A stretch of 64,000 bases of DNA from Rhododendron vialii. Lineage: Eukaryota; Streptophyta; Magnoliopsida; Ericales; Ericaceae. Each line of letters starts with the position of its first letter. The stretch's first letter is position 1. Shown in pieces: positions 12,087 through 24,055 of this stretch. The notes under the pieces were generated by a model, which worked only from the letters and a program-made list of their open reading frames with translations, was not told the origin of the DNA and searched no databases. Location of the stretch: contig NC_080566.1 of the NCBI RefSeq assembly GCF_030253575.1, positions 25,930,001-25,994,000 on the forward strand, in the 5' to 3' direction. The translations under genes and the position numbers were made by a program.

Positions 12087-14918
12087 GTGGAAAGAAGAGG
12101 AAGAAGAGTGTTTGAAACCTCAATTCAGTAGGTAATTTTCAGTCCCTTTTGCTTAATTTCGTGTATGCTCTGCATTATGATATCTGTTGCTGGACAGATT
12201 CGTACAGCTCTGAGTTTGTCTATTTTCTCACCCTTTTATGTCAAAATTTACTTGGGTTTCTTCATGAAATCTGAACTAGATTTGATGCTTGTTCTTTTGG
12301 CTTTGGAATCACTTGAAAAGGTTAAGAACTCAATTTACTGTGAATTTTCGAATGTTGGTCTGATCCTGAGAATCTGTTTTGTGACAGATTTGCGAATTGG
12401 TTGTGTTTGCCTATTTTTATCATCAACACGCTGACCATGCTATTTTTTGGTAATTTTACTGGAGATGTCTCTATGTGTGTAGCATGTGCTGTAAAAATTT
12501 CAGAATTTTCTGAGTAGTATGGAAAAGGATAAAAATCATGAACCGAGCTGCTGTCAGATTCGCGTCTGTGCAGGCAGCACAGACACGTGTTGGAAAAATG
12601 GGCATAACTTCTTGCTCGGGTGTCGGTTTTACGCACCGTTTCTTGGTTCTGAAACTAGACTTACATACCTTTCTAAACATGGAAGGTTTGTGCCTTAGTT
12701 ACTTCTAGGAAAACTCAGTTTCGGTTCTGAAGTTAATGGTTTGTTAACTCTGGAAATCTGGGCAGGTTTTGGAGCTATGTTATTCATCAATGTTGTCATA
12801 GTTAATGTACTTACTGGCTATGGGTCCTTATGAGTCTTAAAAAATGATCAATTGGTGATGTTTTGGTATTAGAATTAATGGAAAAGATTGAGTATGTGAT
12901 TTTTAATGAGCATTCGATCACAGGCTGTTCTGCAGAAACTGCAGAGTTGTGTTTCTAAGTGTGCATCTTTTGACAGTCGTAACTTTGTCATTCGAAATCT
13001 ATTTAGGAAAAACTCTATATCGATATTGGTGTACTGAATGTCTACTTTCTAATGGTGGTGGTTTCATGACCCAACTTTGATCCTATAAAATGCTACAGTC
13101 TTTTAAAGACAGGCTGGCTGTAGGATGTCTTGTTATTTTGGGAGTGTTGTTGTGTTTGAACTTCATGTGTGTTATTCTTTGGCCATTGTTTAGTTCTTTA
13201 TGAGCTTATTATTCTTGTGTTGATCGTTCGTTGAACTCATTACTAATACGGTTAAGCGTGTGGTTAGGTAACGAGCTGAGTAATCGGGAGGTGCCAAAAC
13301 CGTAAGTTGGCATACTTCGGTCGACTCACGGGTGAGTGTGTTTGATATCTTATATCTTCAATAAGATGTTAACATGTTGGTTGTGCATCATGCTATGGTT
13401 GGTTTAGTTACTGGCATGCATGATTGGTGTATGTTGATTGTACCCGTATAAGGTTTGTGGAGTGAGTCACATCTTGTCGTGGGCCGTGCCGTTCTATTTA
13501 CGGTGAATGGGAGCTTGGTGTGCGGGACACAATACCTTGGGTACATGGGATGTGGCAGACATGTCACTGCATGTGTTGTGAACATAAATTGTAGTTGTTC
13601 AGTTAGTTGTTTATGTTGAGTTTTATTGGATTTATTCTATATCTTACACACTCTTGGTTTTCTTTTGGATTGCCAGATAGCAAGGGTTTGTAGGATGGTC
13701 CACTACCGGTCGGCGTTTTGGGGTTGGCTTTGAGGATGTTGATTGTGTCGGTGGTAGTGAGTTGTCTTGTATATATAATCGACTCGTTTTGTAAATGATG
13801 TTTTGCACTTTAGTTTGCCAAGTATGTAAAGTTATGGGTATAACGTCGACTCTTTTAATAATATTAATGTTAAGTCTTCCGCTGGTTTATTCTGAGTTAA
13901 TATCTGTTGTTAAGTGATTGTTTGGTTGGCGTTTGGGAATGCCACGTGGCCGCGCCGACTCGGGCCCACAATGGGTGTCGTTTTGCTGGGCGGGGCGTGA
14001 CATCTAGGCTCATTTTTAAAAAAAATTTCCGACGATTATACGTAGCAAACTTTTGAAACCAAAACTGGGTTTTGACTGGTTTTGACCAGGGATGCCTCGG
14101 ACCAATTTCTTCCATTCCGGAACATAAAAATACGATATGTAATCATGTAATATACGTAGGAGAATATAGGAGAGGGATTATTACACCTCGAATCCGATCG
14201 GAAAAAGAAGAACGATTTCGGATGAGTTTCGGTGATCAAAGAAGAGTACGGCAACACGGGACCTCGGGCTAACTTCGGTTTATCTCATAATGGTTCGAAG
14301 AAGCTTGGAGATGTTTAAGAAGATGTGGTAGCCCGAATTGGTGATCAGCTACGGGTGGAACCGAAACTCTCTCTAAACCTCCATTATTGGAGTGAAGCTT
14401 TTTCTCTCCAATTTCTCTCTTTCTGGACTTTTAGCTGAGAAAGGAGTGTGGGAGAGGGTGTCTTGAATTCTGGGGAGGGAGAGAGGTATTTATAAAGATG
14501 GGGTGGAGTGCAGCGCAAGATTAATTTATGTGAAGGTATTAATGGTAAAGGGATAAGATATAGAAGAGATAAGGGTGAGGTGGATGGCTGGCTTGGGGAT
14601 GAGAGAGAGAGAGAGTCGAAATTTTTTTTGAAAAAAAATACTACGGTGCATGTGGAACACCAAGGCGTACATATACATATGAAATTTTAAGCAATTCGAT
14701 TTAAACTAATATAGAGTACAATTTATAATTAATTAACTTATTTAATAAATAAATATTTTTTTTATAAAATTATAAATTAACTTATTAAAATTTTTGGATC
14801 ATTATAACATATGGGTTATAAAAAATATTGATAGATACTAGTCAGTTTAATTATTTAATAAAATTCAAAACATAAATTTTATTTGAAAAAACTTATGGCA
14901 AAAATTAGGGTCGTTACA
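10730..14918 (-). repeat. 5' LTR of the gypsy element (interrupted)
   Basis: This matches 3810-7534 over its length, except for the insertion at 11871-14002 and the absence of the 4223-5853 insertion. It ends GGGTCGTTACA at 14918, followed by the right target duplication GTATT. Confidence 0.92.
11871..14002 (+). mobile_element. Solo LTR, 2132 bp, nested in the gypsy 5' LTR
   Basis: Termini are TGTAACATCC...GGGGCGTGACA, with an exact target duplication TCTAG (11866-11870 and 14003-14007). The sister LTR reads uninterrupted through the site (around 6580). The interior has a (GA)n tract at about 12043-12083 and no recognised coding domain. The plus orientation is inferred only from the termini. 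Confidence 0.87.
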
Positions 14919-14923
14919 GTATT

Positions 14924-15801
14924 ACCCAACAAGCATGTCATCAAACTCCACACAATCGACTAAACACACACACATTGATTTTACACCATTTCCATTCATT
15001 TCGATACTTAGATTCCACATTATGAGAGCCAAAAGGAATGATGATAACCAATAAGTCATAAGGAGACGAATAATCTTTCTAGGAAGGGATTTGGAGGTGT
15101 CTAAAAGGCATTAAAAGTAATCGGAGTTCGAAATTACAAAGTTAAGAACAACATGACTCAAGCTGTCCTGAAACCGGGGGGGGTGGTGTGGGTAATAAAG
15201 CATCGATACCGAAGCACCAAGAGTCCAGAAAGCATGATTGGTATCGATACCCCAGTGGATTTTCTGGGCGAAAATTTTAGCTTTTCTCAAGAACAAACAC
15301 TTAAAGCACGAAATCAACTCATAAGCATATAAAGAAAACGAGAAATCCCTACCTCATGATTTTTGAGCAAAACTCTAACTCTCAAAACTTTGAAATCCAC
15401 CATACTCCTCCTCCTCCGAGCTTGATCATGCAATACCCAAGGTCTAGGTTGTGAAGGTATCGTGAATTTTTGTTGGGCTTTCATGGATTTGAAGTGTTCA
15501 AAAAGATTCAATAGTGTGAGAGTAAGAGAGCCAAGAGGTCGAGCGTGAGAGACGAGAAAGAGAGGCAGCATACGTACTGGAAAAGAAAAGAAAAATTGGG
15601 GAAAAATATTCTCCTGCTCAAGATTTTTTATACACAAAAATAGGTTAAATCGCATTTCACACCCCTCAACCACTAAAACACTACATTAACTCCCATTAAG
15701 AATAAGCAATTTGACATTGACCCAAAAACATTATCCACATTAAAAGGCTTGATCACGCATAAAAGTTAGAAGTTAAATAATTTAAATGCCAGGTCTTTAC
15801 A
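14924..15801. other. Right flank of the gypsy insertion; possible old LTR remnant
   Basis: No gene is recognised. The end, CCAGGTCTTTACA at about 15789-15801, resembles a decayed LTR terminus (GTCGTTACA). If so, 14919-15801 and part of 2004-3809 are halves of one older minus-sense LTR split by the gypsy element. Confidence 0.35.
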
Positions 15802-16335
15802 TCCAATGTGAACTCTTTTTTGAACAAATGTTGATAACTTTAGTAACTTTTTGGTTTTGATTATACCACTTTGGATGCTCTAAAAAAAATACTTTCTAAA
15901 AAAAAAAAATTTGGAAAAAGTTGTTTTTTTATTAAAACTATTTTTTTTGCAAAAACAGTTTACTTCAAAACAGTTTTTTTATTAAATTTTTTTTTCAAAA
16001 ATTGTTCTTTTTTAAAAAATTTTTTTCATTCAAAAATTGTTTTTTTTTTAACTTTTTTCTGAAAATTGGTATTTATTTTAAATCAAAGTTTTCAATAAAC
16101 TATTTTCTCTTTTTCTAATAACCTATTTTTATTAGTTTAAAAATAAATTTTTCACAATTTTTAAAATTTTATAAGTTGAAAAGGTGATGTGACAAGTTTT
16201 GGTTATTCAATTTTGTTTGTACCATTGTGGACTTCTACATTGTTAACCTTAACAATCCCTTAAATAGATAACCAAAAGATGATTTGGCTATTTTTGATTA
16301 TTGACTTTTGGTTATTCCACTATGGATGCTCTTAC
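15802..16335. mobile_element. AT-rich MITE-like segment
   Basis: This very AT-rich block is bounded by similar inverted ends: CATCCAATGTGAACTC on the left, and a right end that reverse-complements to GAGCATCCATAGTGG. A third copy of the GGATGCTCT motif near 15866-15882 suggests nesting or internal duplication. There is no coding capacity. Confidence 0.4.
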
Positions 16336-17283
16336 TGTAACATCCCTAATTTATAGGGGAAATTTTTCATTTTTTTTAAGAAGAAAAAGGCAAATAAAAA
16401 TTTTGTTAATTGTTAAAAAAATCTTTTTTAATTACTTGGATTGCTTTTAAAATTCCTTTTTAATTTCTAATAATTCATCATAATTAAATTCTAGACTTAT
16501 AAATTAAGTTTTCTTCATATAAAATTAACTACTCATTTCCTAAGGACAAAGAGACTTATTTATACCCTTGCATATTTATTTGTGTCTAGAATTAATTCAT
16601 AAATTCATTTTCTTGGCTAGGAATCCTATATTTCCTAGGATAATTTGATTCCAACCAATTAATTAGCCAAACCAATTGGATTCTAGGCCTAGTTAAACCT
16701 CCCTAACCATTTTGAACCTTCCAAACTTTTTTCAAACTCTAGTTTTTCCTAGAAAGTCTACCTCACTCATTAAAAGGCTATTTCACACATTTTGGAAACC
16801 TTTAATCATATATTTTTTCATTGAACAGTCTCTTCAATATAAGCCATCATCACTTCCTTTCTCCTTTCTACAAGTAACCTTGGCATGCTTATATATCACC
16901 CTAACATTTCCTAGAAAGGCTACTTTGAAGCCTTATTCATTCTTTTTGCATTGATAAGTCATTTTCAAAAGCTAAAGCCAGCCCTTTAATCATTTCACTT
17001 TCCATTGACTTGTCATTTTCCTCACTCATGTCAATCAAGCCCATCATTATGCTTTCTTAGTCAAATAAATCACTTTCCTAGAAGGTGTATTGTTATTTCT
17101 CTCCATTGAAAGGTCACTTTCAAGGAGATATTTCTTCCAAACCATCATTACCCTCAACACCTTCTTTTTAAGTTAACTTTTATACATATGTAAACATGTG
17201 TATACATGTGTATACATAGAACAAGAGAGAGAGGGAGAGAAAGAGAGAGAGGCTGAGAGAGAGCGGGAGAGAAAAAGAGGGAA

Positions 17284-17335
<52 letters not shown>

Positions 17336-17644
17336 GTGTGTGTGTTTGCAAATCCTTGTGTGATGATAGCGTAAAAGCCTTCCAACTTTTATCTTACTTG
17401 ACCAACTAAGCTAACCTAAGCCTTCAAGCAACCTTAGCCATGATTTCCTAGCCTTCATGTTTAAAGTTAATAAGTAGCATAGTCATCATTTTTACTTTGT
17501 GTGCAAGACTAACCAATAAGGGTAATAAGAACCTAGAAAGTAACTTAAAGGCTACCTTACATGAATGCCTAAGGTTGACCTAGAAAGCCAAAGGCAAGGC
17601 TATGCCATGATAAAAGGTGAGATTAGACAATACATGGAGCAAAC

Positions 17645-17681
<37 letters not shown>

Positions 17682-18920
17682 CGGCATAGAGAGAGAGAGA
17701 GAGAAGAGCTTCATTTTTCCTATCAATAGGACCTTTGACCAAACTTCCAACTCACACCTTCAATCTTCCAACTTCTCTCTCTAGAAACCTTGCGTTTGTT
17801 CTTTGTTCTTACTTTATTATGGGTGTTCTTGAGTTATTCAAGAAACTCAACCCAAGGCCGCCACCAAACCACCCCTCGATTCAAAAAGTTTAGTTGATAG
17901 GAGGAAACTTTGTTTCTAGGAAAAAGAAAGTCTTTCCTTTCTCTTTCGAAGCTACCGTAAACTTACCGTAAGAAGTCACTTCGTTCGATAGCCACATTCA
18001 CCTTCCGTAAGCTGATGTATTTTCTTTTTCGTAACCATACCATCCGCCAAGAATGATAGAATATTTCTACAAACTTTCTCTAGTAAAGATTATAGTTATA
18101 TTTTTTGTGTTTAAATGCATGTTAAGTTAAGGTACAAAAAAATAGCTAGCAAACTTGTTTTACTAAAATTTCGAAATGAAATATGATCATGTCGAATATC
18201 TCGACTTTTATTCCAAAAAATATATGTTATTTTGAACTTCCCAAAAGGGAAGAAAGAACGGATTTTTGAAATGTAAGAAATAATAGTTTGATTGGTAGCA
18301 TGGTTACTTAGATTTTTTTTTGAAAGAGGTTATGAGCATGTATACATGTTTTTAGTTCTTAATTTACTTGTCTTGATATTGAGTTATATGCATAGCTTGT
18401 TGAATTTATAGATTAGTCGATGGATTAAGCATGAAAAATACCATAGAGTTGGATGATCTTGTTATTTTAATTATTCTAGTTTAATTTCAAGATTACGATC
18501 AATGATGCATGTTTATGAGACACCTTATATAGTGTTCTTATGTGGAAAGTCCGACTACGGAGTCCTTGCATGAAAACGAGACACGAAAATCGAGAAAGTC
18601 TAGAAACATGACACGTAGGGTGTTGATAATGAAAAGATGTGTTTTAAAAAGGAAATATTTTTGAAACCACAATGTGGCTGGACTTAGTAGCCCATTGTGT
18701 GTGTGTGTGTACACCAATGGAAATCCGAGACGACGGAACCATTGTGAGGATACTTGGGAACCCGGAACAGCAGAACCGAGGTTGTGTAACACCCCGAATT
18801 TTGGGAACGTTAAATGGATAATTTCATTGAAAATTAAATGGAGTTTGGCTCAATATTACAGCATAATTCTCCAAAGAGTACTTTTATTCAACAAAAGGAG
18901 GGGTAAACTAGGGTTCCTAT

Positions 18921-19022
18921 CTATTGCTCTGCCTCTTCTTCCATTCTTGCCAGCTCCTCGGCTTCAAAAGCTTCCAAGGTGTAAAGTTTACCCTGTTCGT
19001 CTATAAGATCTGACACATTATA
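18921..19022 (-). other. Conserved 33-codon open block inside a family-B LTR
   Basis: On the minus strand this reads YNVSDLIDEQGKLYTLEAFE, continuing to EEEAEQ and then TAG. The plus-sense copy at 22648-22749 has the same length, frame and stop position, with the shared core LYT-L-AFEAE-LARM. The third copy (1-486) lacks the block. It has no ATG, so if translated it would be a C-terminal exon or a relic. Function is unknown. Confidence 0.45.
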
Positions 19023-19050
19023 CCAGTGTTGCCACCAATATAATATGTCA
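19011..19050 (-). repeat. Hairpin near the LTR 3' end
   Basis: TGACACATTATACCAG is followed, after a short loop, by the near-complementary ATATAATATGTCA. The stem is about 13-16 bp. The same hairpin lies at 22620-22659 in the other copy. Confidence 0.6.
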
Positions 19051-20826
19051 GGGTCACCAAAAGGTAACACCGTGAACTACAAAAGCTCAATAGAGTAACC
19101 TATACCTGTTAACCCTTAACTTACGAACAAATGATCATAAATTCAATGATTTTCACATAGTTCATACATGATTAAAAAAAAAAAACAGTTAACAATGACA
19201 TATCTGCATTCACTATTCAACTAACGTTGGTGTCCATGATTTTTTGAGTTTCTCCGACGCGACTCCTCGTAGACCGTGTCACTGGTTTTACCTTTCATTA
19301 ACCAAATCAACATTTTCAAAATCGTCATTTTAACACACCCAACCTCGGTTCCGCCGTGCCAGTCTCCCGAGTATCCTCACAATGGTTTCGCCGCACCTGG
19401 TTCCCATTGGCACACAAAACCTTGCATTGGGTCCTTTCCGCGGATAACCAAGCTACTCACCCAACCTCGGTTCCGCTGCGCCGGTCTCCCGAGTATCTTT
19501 ACAATGGTTCCACCGCGCCGGGTTCCCATTGGCACACAAAACACACACCACACAATGGGCTACCACATTCGGCCACATTGCGGTTTCCAAAACATTTTTC
19601 CTTTCCAAAACATGCCTTTTCATTAACCACACCCTAGATGTCATGTTTCTAACGTTCTCGATTTCTGTGTCACGTTTTCATGCATAGACTCCACGGTAGG
19701 ACTTTTCACATACAAAATCATAAATCATTCATTGTAATCTTGCAACTAAACTAGCAAAATCATCCAACTATATATTACTAATCATGCTTAAACCACAACT
19801 TAAAGCATAACGCCACATGTACGGATGCCTTTGGAGTGAAAATCATTTATGCTTTACAACAAGACAAGTAATACAAACAATTCATAATACATGCTCATAA
19901 CCATCCTAAAGATTAAAATACGAATACTTCTATCAACGATATGGTCTTATCTTTCGAAAAAACCCATTCTTTCTTCCTTTGTGGGAAATTCAAAACAACA
20001 CATGTTTATTAGAGTAAGAGTTGATTATTCAAACATGCTCATACTTCCATTAGCGAAAATAAGTTATTAACTATCATGCATTTCAAACCTATAGGTGATA
20101 GATAACCTTATATACGGAAAATCTACTTATACTTCCAACATACGGTTCTACGTTAGACGTTGAATTTAGTGGACAAGGGATTCTACCTTTCTTCTTGGCG
20201 GTAGTGGCGACTACGGAGAGAATGTGTTCGTCGGGCGGAGTAACTTCCTACGGTTGGCTTCCGGTAGCTTCGAAAGAGAAAGGTTTTCTCTCGAAACTAC
20301 TTCGTGACTAAAACTACTCAACTTTATGGATCGAAAGGGTGGTTTAGGATGAGTTTCTCGAAGAACTTAGGAAGAACTCAAGAACAAGCAAGAACAACAA
20401 GAACAAGGTAAGAATGCTAGAATTTCTTAGAGAGAGAAGTTGAAGGATGAAGGTGTGAGTTGAATGCTTGGACATGGGTCCTATTTATAGCAAAACTTGG
20501 CCCTCTCTCTTCCTCTCATGGCCGGCCTCCCCCTCTCTCCTTTATCCCATGGATTTTGCTCCATTGACTTGTCATTTCAAGCCTTCAATCAATGTCATTG
20601 CCTTCCCTCACTTGTCAATCCAATTTTAGGTCAAATCCTAGGTTGTCATGAATTGATTTTGTCTTGTCTTGTCCTAGAATGCGCTAGCTTGAAAGAAAGA
20701 ACAAGATACTAGGCTAGGATTATACTTAAAGTGGTCTAGTCATGGGTTGTCAAAAAGTACCTAGGTTGAGTGTGAGAAAGGCTAAAAAAGTAGTTTGTGT
20801 AAGTGTCCAAAACACATCACACCTCA

Positions 20827-20858
<32 letters not shown>

Positions 20859-22054
20859 TGTACTACATATATATATATATATATCTACATATATGGTTAT
20901 CTATGGGTAAAAATAAATAGTTTTAGGTCTAGGTAATCTTAAGTCTATTTGGAAGAGAAAAAGTCGTGGGGAGTTTTCAAGTGACTACTCAATGGAGGGA
21001 AATTTTCTAGAAAGTGTACTTATGCAAGCATAGGCTCATCTAGACATGCTAACATAGCTTATGAAGTACATATATATACATATATATGAGTATATATGTG
21101 TGTCTAGGAAAGTAACTCTAGGATAATTAGGTTTAAGGCTATACCTTAGGTTTGCATGCATGACATGCATAAAGATGGCCACCTTTGGAAGCAACAAGAT
21201 GGCTATGACTTGTCTAGTCAAAATTATATATATATATATATTGGCAAGTCAAATGGCCAATAACCAAGGGATAATAATTTTCCTAGCATTTATTAACCAA
21301 TGGTTAAAAAGGTAAATGATGGTAGGTATGGGCTTGAATGACCATTCATGGGGTATAATGATTACCCCTAAAGGTCTAAGGGTTCAATTAGGTTTGGGAG
21401 GGGTTCATAAGGTTCAAAGACGGTCAAAAAGGTCCAATTAGAGTTAGGAAAATGTAACTAGGTGAATTAGTAGTCCGGTTCCTCCAACTAATCGGTTGGA
21501 AACTAACTTTACTAGCCATGTAGGGCTTTTAATCAAGAAAAAATTTAAAGGACTAAAATCTAATTATGACGGATTATAGAAATTAAAAAGAAATATTTAA
21601 AGTAATATTAAGTAATTAAAAGAAATTTCGATAAATAAATGAAATTTTTATTCATAAAAAAAAAAATTTCCGAGTCGTTACAGGTTGGGTGTATGGCTTG
21701 GTTATCCGCGGAGAGAAGCCAATGCAAATTGTGTGCCAATGGGAACCCGGGACGGCGAAACTATTGTGAGGATAATTGGGAGCTCGAAACGGCAGAACTG
21801 AGGTTGGATGTGTAAAAACGATTTCGAAAAATGTTGATTTGGAAAAAAAAAAGTGAAAATGATGACACGGTCTACGAAAATATTGCATAGGAGAAACTCT
21901 GATTACGTGGACACTGACATTAGTTAAATAGTGAATGTGCATGTGTTATTGTTAACTGCTTATCCGAAAGTTGTTGAATATGCATGTGCTATTTAGAAAT
22001 CGCTGAATTTACATGAGCTAATATACTACTTCTATACCCTGTTGTTTTTAATTA

Positions 22055-22552
22055 CTCCATCCGTCCCATAATATTTGTCCGGTCGGCAAAACGGAGCCGT
22101 AAAAATAATACTCCCTCCGTCCCCTTTTTAATGTCCAGTATTCCATTTTGGGCTGTCCCTTAATAAGTGTCCATTTTGTAAAATTAGTGGGTAAAGTTGG
22201 TATATTTTCCATTTTGCCCCTAAAAGTAGATTCCATTTTAAAAAGTTAGTGAGTAAAAGTATAATGATGATGTCTCCATAGAGGGTAAGTAGGGAAAATA
22301 GAGGTAAAAGTTGATGTGAAAGGTATAAAGATAATGTTTTTTTAATAAGTTGGAATTACGAAGTGGGACACTTAAAAAGGGACGGAGGGAGTACTATTTT
22401 TGTAAGAAAAGTTGAAAAAAAAATCAACAATTTATTAGATCTCGATGAATTCTTTTAACTTATGAAAAAAATTTAAATTTTTTCTCGAAAGAAATGCATT
22501 ATTTTGTAGTCCTCGTTTCGCGGACCGGACAAATATTATGGGATGGAGGGAG
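22055..22552. mobile_element. Stowaway-type MITE (outer)
   Basis: Ends are CTCCATCCGTCCCATAATAT on the left and, on the right, the reverse complement CTCCCTCCATCCCATAATAT. Both are flanked by TA. The conserved GTCCGG-CG-AAAACG subterminal block also occurs at 23999-24055. The element sits inside the plus-sense family-B LTR. Confidence 0.85.
22111..22391. mobile_element. Stowaway-type MITE nested in another Stowaway
   Basis: CTCCCTCCGTCCCCTTTTTA on the left, and the reverse complement of its right end (CTCCCTCCGTCCCTTTTTAA), are flanked by TA. It is about 281 bp. The internal sequence, with GTCCATTTTG motifs, differs from the outer element. Confidence 0.85.
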
Positions 22553-22619
22553 TATGAGTTAGCGCGTATGAGATTATTCTTCTGAGCTTTTGTAGCTCAC
22601 GGTGTTACTGTTGTAACCC

Positions 22620-22659
22620 TGACATATTATACTAGGGGCGCCGCTGGTATAATGTGTCA
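22620..22659 (+). repeat. Hairpin near the LTR 3' end (second copy)
   Basis: TGACATATTATA is followed after a loop by GGTATAATGTGTCA. The arms match those of 19011-19050, while the loop has changed. Confidence 0.6.
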
Positions 22660-22749
22660 GACTTTGTAAAGGAGCAGGGTGAGCTCTACACATTGAAGGC
22701 TTTCGAAGCCGAGAAGCTGGCTAGGATGAAGAAGCAGGTGGAGCAGTAG
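22648..22749 (+). other. Conserved 33-codon open block inside a family-B LTR (second copy)
   Basis: The frame reads YNVSDFVKEQGELYTLKAFE, continuing to KKQVEQ and TAG. It is collinear with 18921-19022 without indels. Several differences are Lys/Glu exchanges, so this is not clearly purifying selection. Confidence 0.45.
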
Positions 22750-22889
22750 ATAGGAACTCTAATTTCCCTCTCTTTGTTGAATAAATATACTCTTGTGAGA
22801 ATTATGCTATAATAATGAGCCAAACTCCATTTAGGTTTTCAATAAAAATATTTATTTAACGTTTCCAAAATTCGAGGCGTTACACTTAC

Positions 22890-23998
22890 AATCTATCATT
22901 CAAACTTCAACGTAGTACCACCCCATTCCACCATACTCGGTAGCCATCAAATTATCATTTTACTGATTTATAGCTTATTGAATGTTCTTTAAACTATTTG
23001 CACCATATTATATCATTTTTAGTTTTTACTTGTTGGTCTTATTGATCTAGGTCTTGATCTATTCTGATTTTTTCGGTCACCCAACCCATTTTTATGTCAC
23101 GCTCACAAAATCAACAAATCATCATGTACTAATATCAAGTCTTTGTAGGCGTACACTGGCTAACCTCACCAAAACCTATTGATTGTCTGTGTGTTTATCA
23201 TTTTGGCCTCCATCTTTCAACATTTATGATTGCTATCAACAAAACAGTAGTCAATATCCCTCACTCGATCCCTATTCTATACTATATACTAAGCAAATGT
23301 AGTTTCCAAAAGTAAAATCAAGCTCTCTCCTTAATTTTCTCTCCTATGTGGCATTTTCTTAATAAAAATTTATTTTTTTCCCTAGACTTTTCAAAATACA
23401 CAAAAGTTAAAAAAAAAAGCTTTCAAACATGCTCAAACATTTTCTCATTAAAAGTTTTACATCTAATTATATTAAATCATAAATAATAAGAGATAAATAA
23501 CATAACAATACTTTACATTACCTATAAATAATTGTTACATTAAACATAAAATAATTTTCTACTTCCACGGGTAAGACGCTTGTTAATCCTTTAATAACAT
23601 GTATCAATTTTTTTTTTTTTTTTTTGGGGGTCATACACGCTATATATTATTCTAACAGAGTGTTGTGGTTGAAAAGTGAACACAAAAGATCACGTTAAAG
23701 AAAGAACAGAGAGTTGCAAGTAGAGTTTTTTTCTAGTGGTGTATAGTCAAAATGGTTTGATTGTTAGATACAGTAGGTCGGTACCGTCAGAAAAATTTAG
23801 TATGATATCCAGAGGGTCGACATTGTTGTTAAATTGGAACCCAACATTTGAAGTAAACAAAAAGTGCAATTTGGGGGAGTAATTTGTGACACAGATCCAG
23901 TTCTAGGGTTCTCAACGTAATTGTCGCAATATATAGGAGTATCTTTCTTCTTTATAAAGGTTCTACGCGATCTAGGGTTTTGTTCACGATACATATAT
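22890..23998. other. Intergenic, nothing recognised
   Basis: AT-rich DNA with a poly-T run near 23609-23627. I see no coding, RNA or clear transposon signature. Confidence 0.5.
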
Positions 23999-24055
23999 AC
24001 TCCCTCCGTCCCATAATATTTGTCCGGTCCGCAAAACGGAGACGTAAAAATAATA
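23999..24055 (+). mobile_element. Stowaway MITE end fragment
   Basis: TACTCCCTCCGTCCCATAAT followed by the GTCCGGTCCGCAAAACGGAG block matches the left end of the element at 22055. No matching right end follows, so it is truncated. Confidence 0.75.

Larger units (their letters stand above)
3810..14918 (-). mobile_element. Degenerate Ty3/gypsy chromovirus (Tekay/Del-like) with two nested solo LTRs
   Basis: Two direct repeats with TGTAACG...CGTTACA ends (3810-7534 and 10730-14918) flank an internal region that holds, on the minus strand, a primer-binding site, reverse transcriptase, RNase H, integrase and a chromodomain-like tail. The flanking pentamers are GTATC (3805-3809) and GTATT (14919-14923), a target duplication with one mismatch. 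Each LTR is interrupted by a different solo LTR. Without these, both LTRs are about 2.05-2.1 kb. The gag region is not recognisable and pol carries many stops and frameshifts, so the element is non-autonomous and old. The domain order with integrase after RNase H places it in Ty3/gypsy. The clade is inferred from reverse-transcriptase and chromodomain-tail wording. Confidence 0.93.
18785..21682 (-). mobile_element. Family-B solo LTR, minus sense, nested in another family-B LTR
   Basis: Plus-strand termini are TGTAACACCCCGAATT...CGAGTCGTTACA, with an exact target duplication GGTTG (18780-18784 and 21683-21687). The order of blocks is the reverse complement of its host LTR. A good minus-sense TATA motif, GCTATAAATAGG, lies near 20486. 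The length is 2898 bp, with microsatellites (CT)n at about 20829-20858 and (TA)n at about 20866-20884. Confidence 0.92.
16336..22884 (+). mobile_element. Family-B solo LTR, plus sense, with nested insertions
   Basis: It begins TGTAACATCCCTAATT and ends AATTCGAGGCGTTACA, flanked by an exact target duplication CTTAC (16331-16335 and 22885-22889). Removing the nested LTR (18785-21682) and the MITE pair (22055-22552) leaves about 3.15 kb with no pol sequence, so it is a solo LTR. It contains (GA)n tracts at about 17288-17332 and 17650-17680. A degenerate TATA motif, CTATCAATAGG, lies near 17719. Confidence 0.9.

Noticed and set aside
17154..17385. Reading frames of serine-leucine runs on the minus strand
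   Set aside because: They translate a (GA)n microsatellite inside an LTR. The same applies to frames at 1057-1269, 20742-20936, 34042-34332 and 34538-34798.
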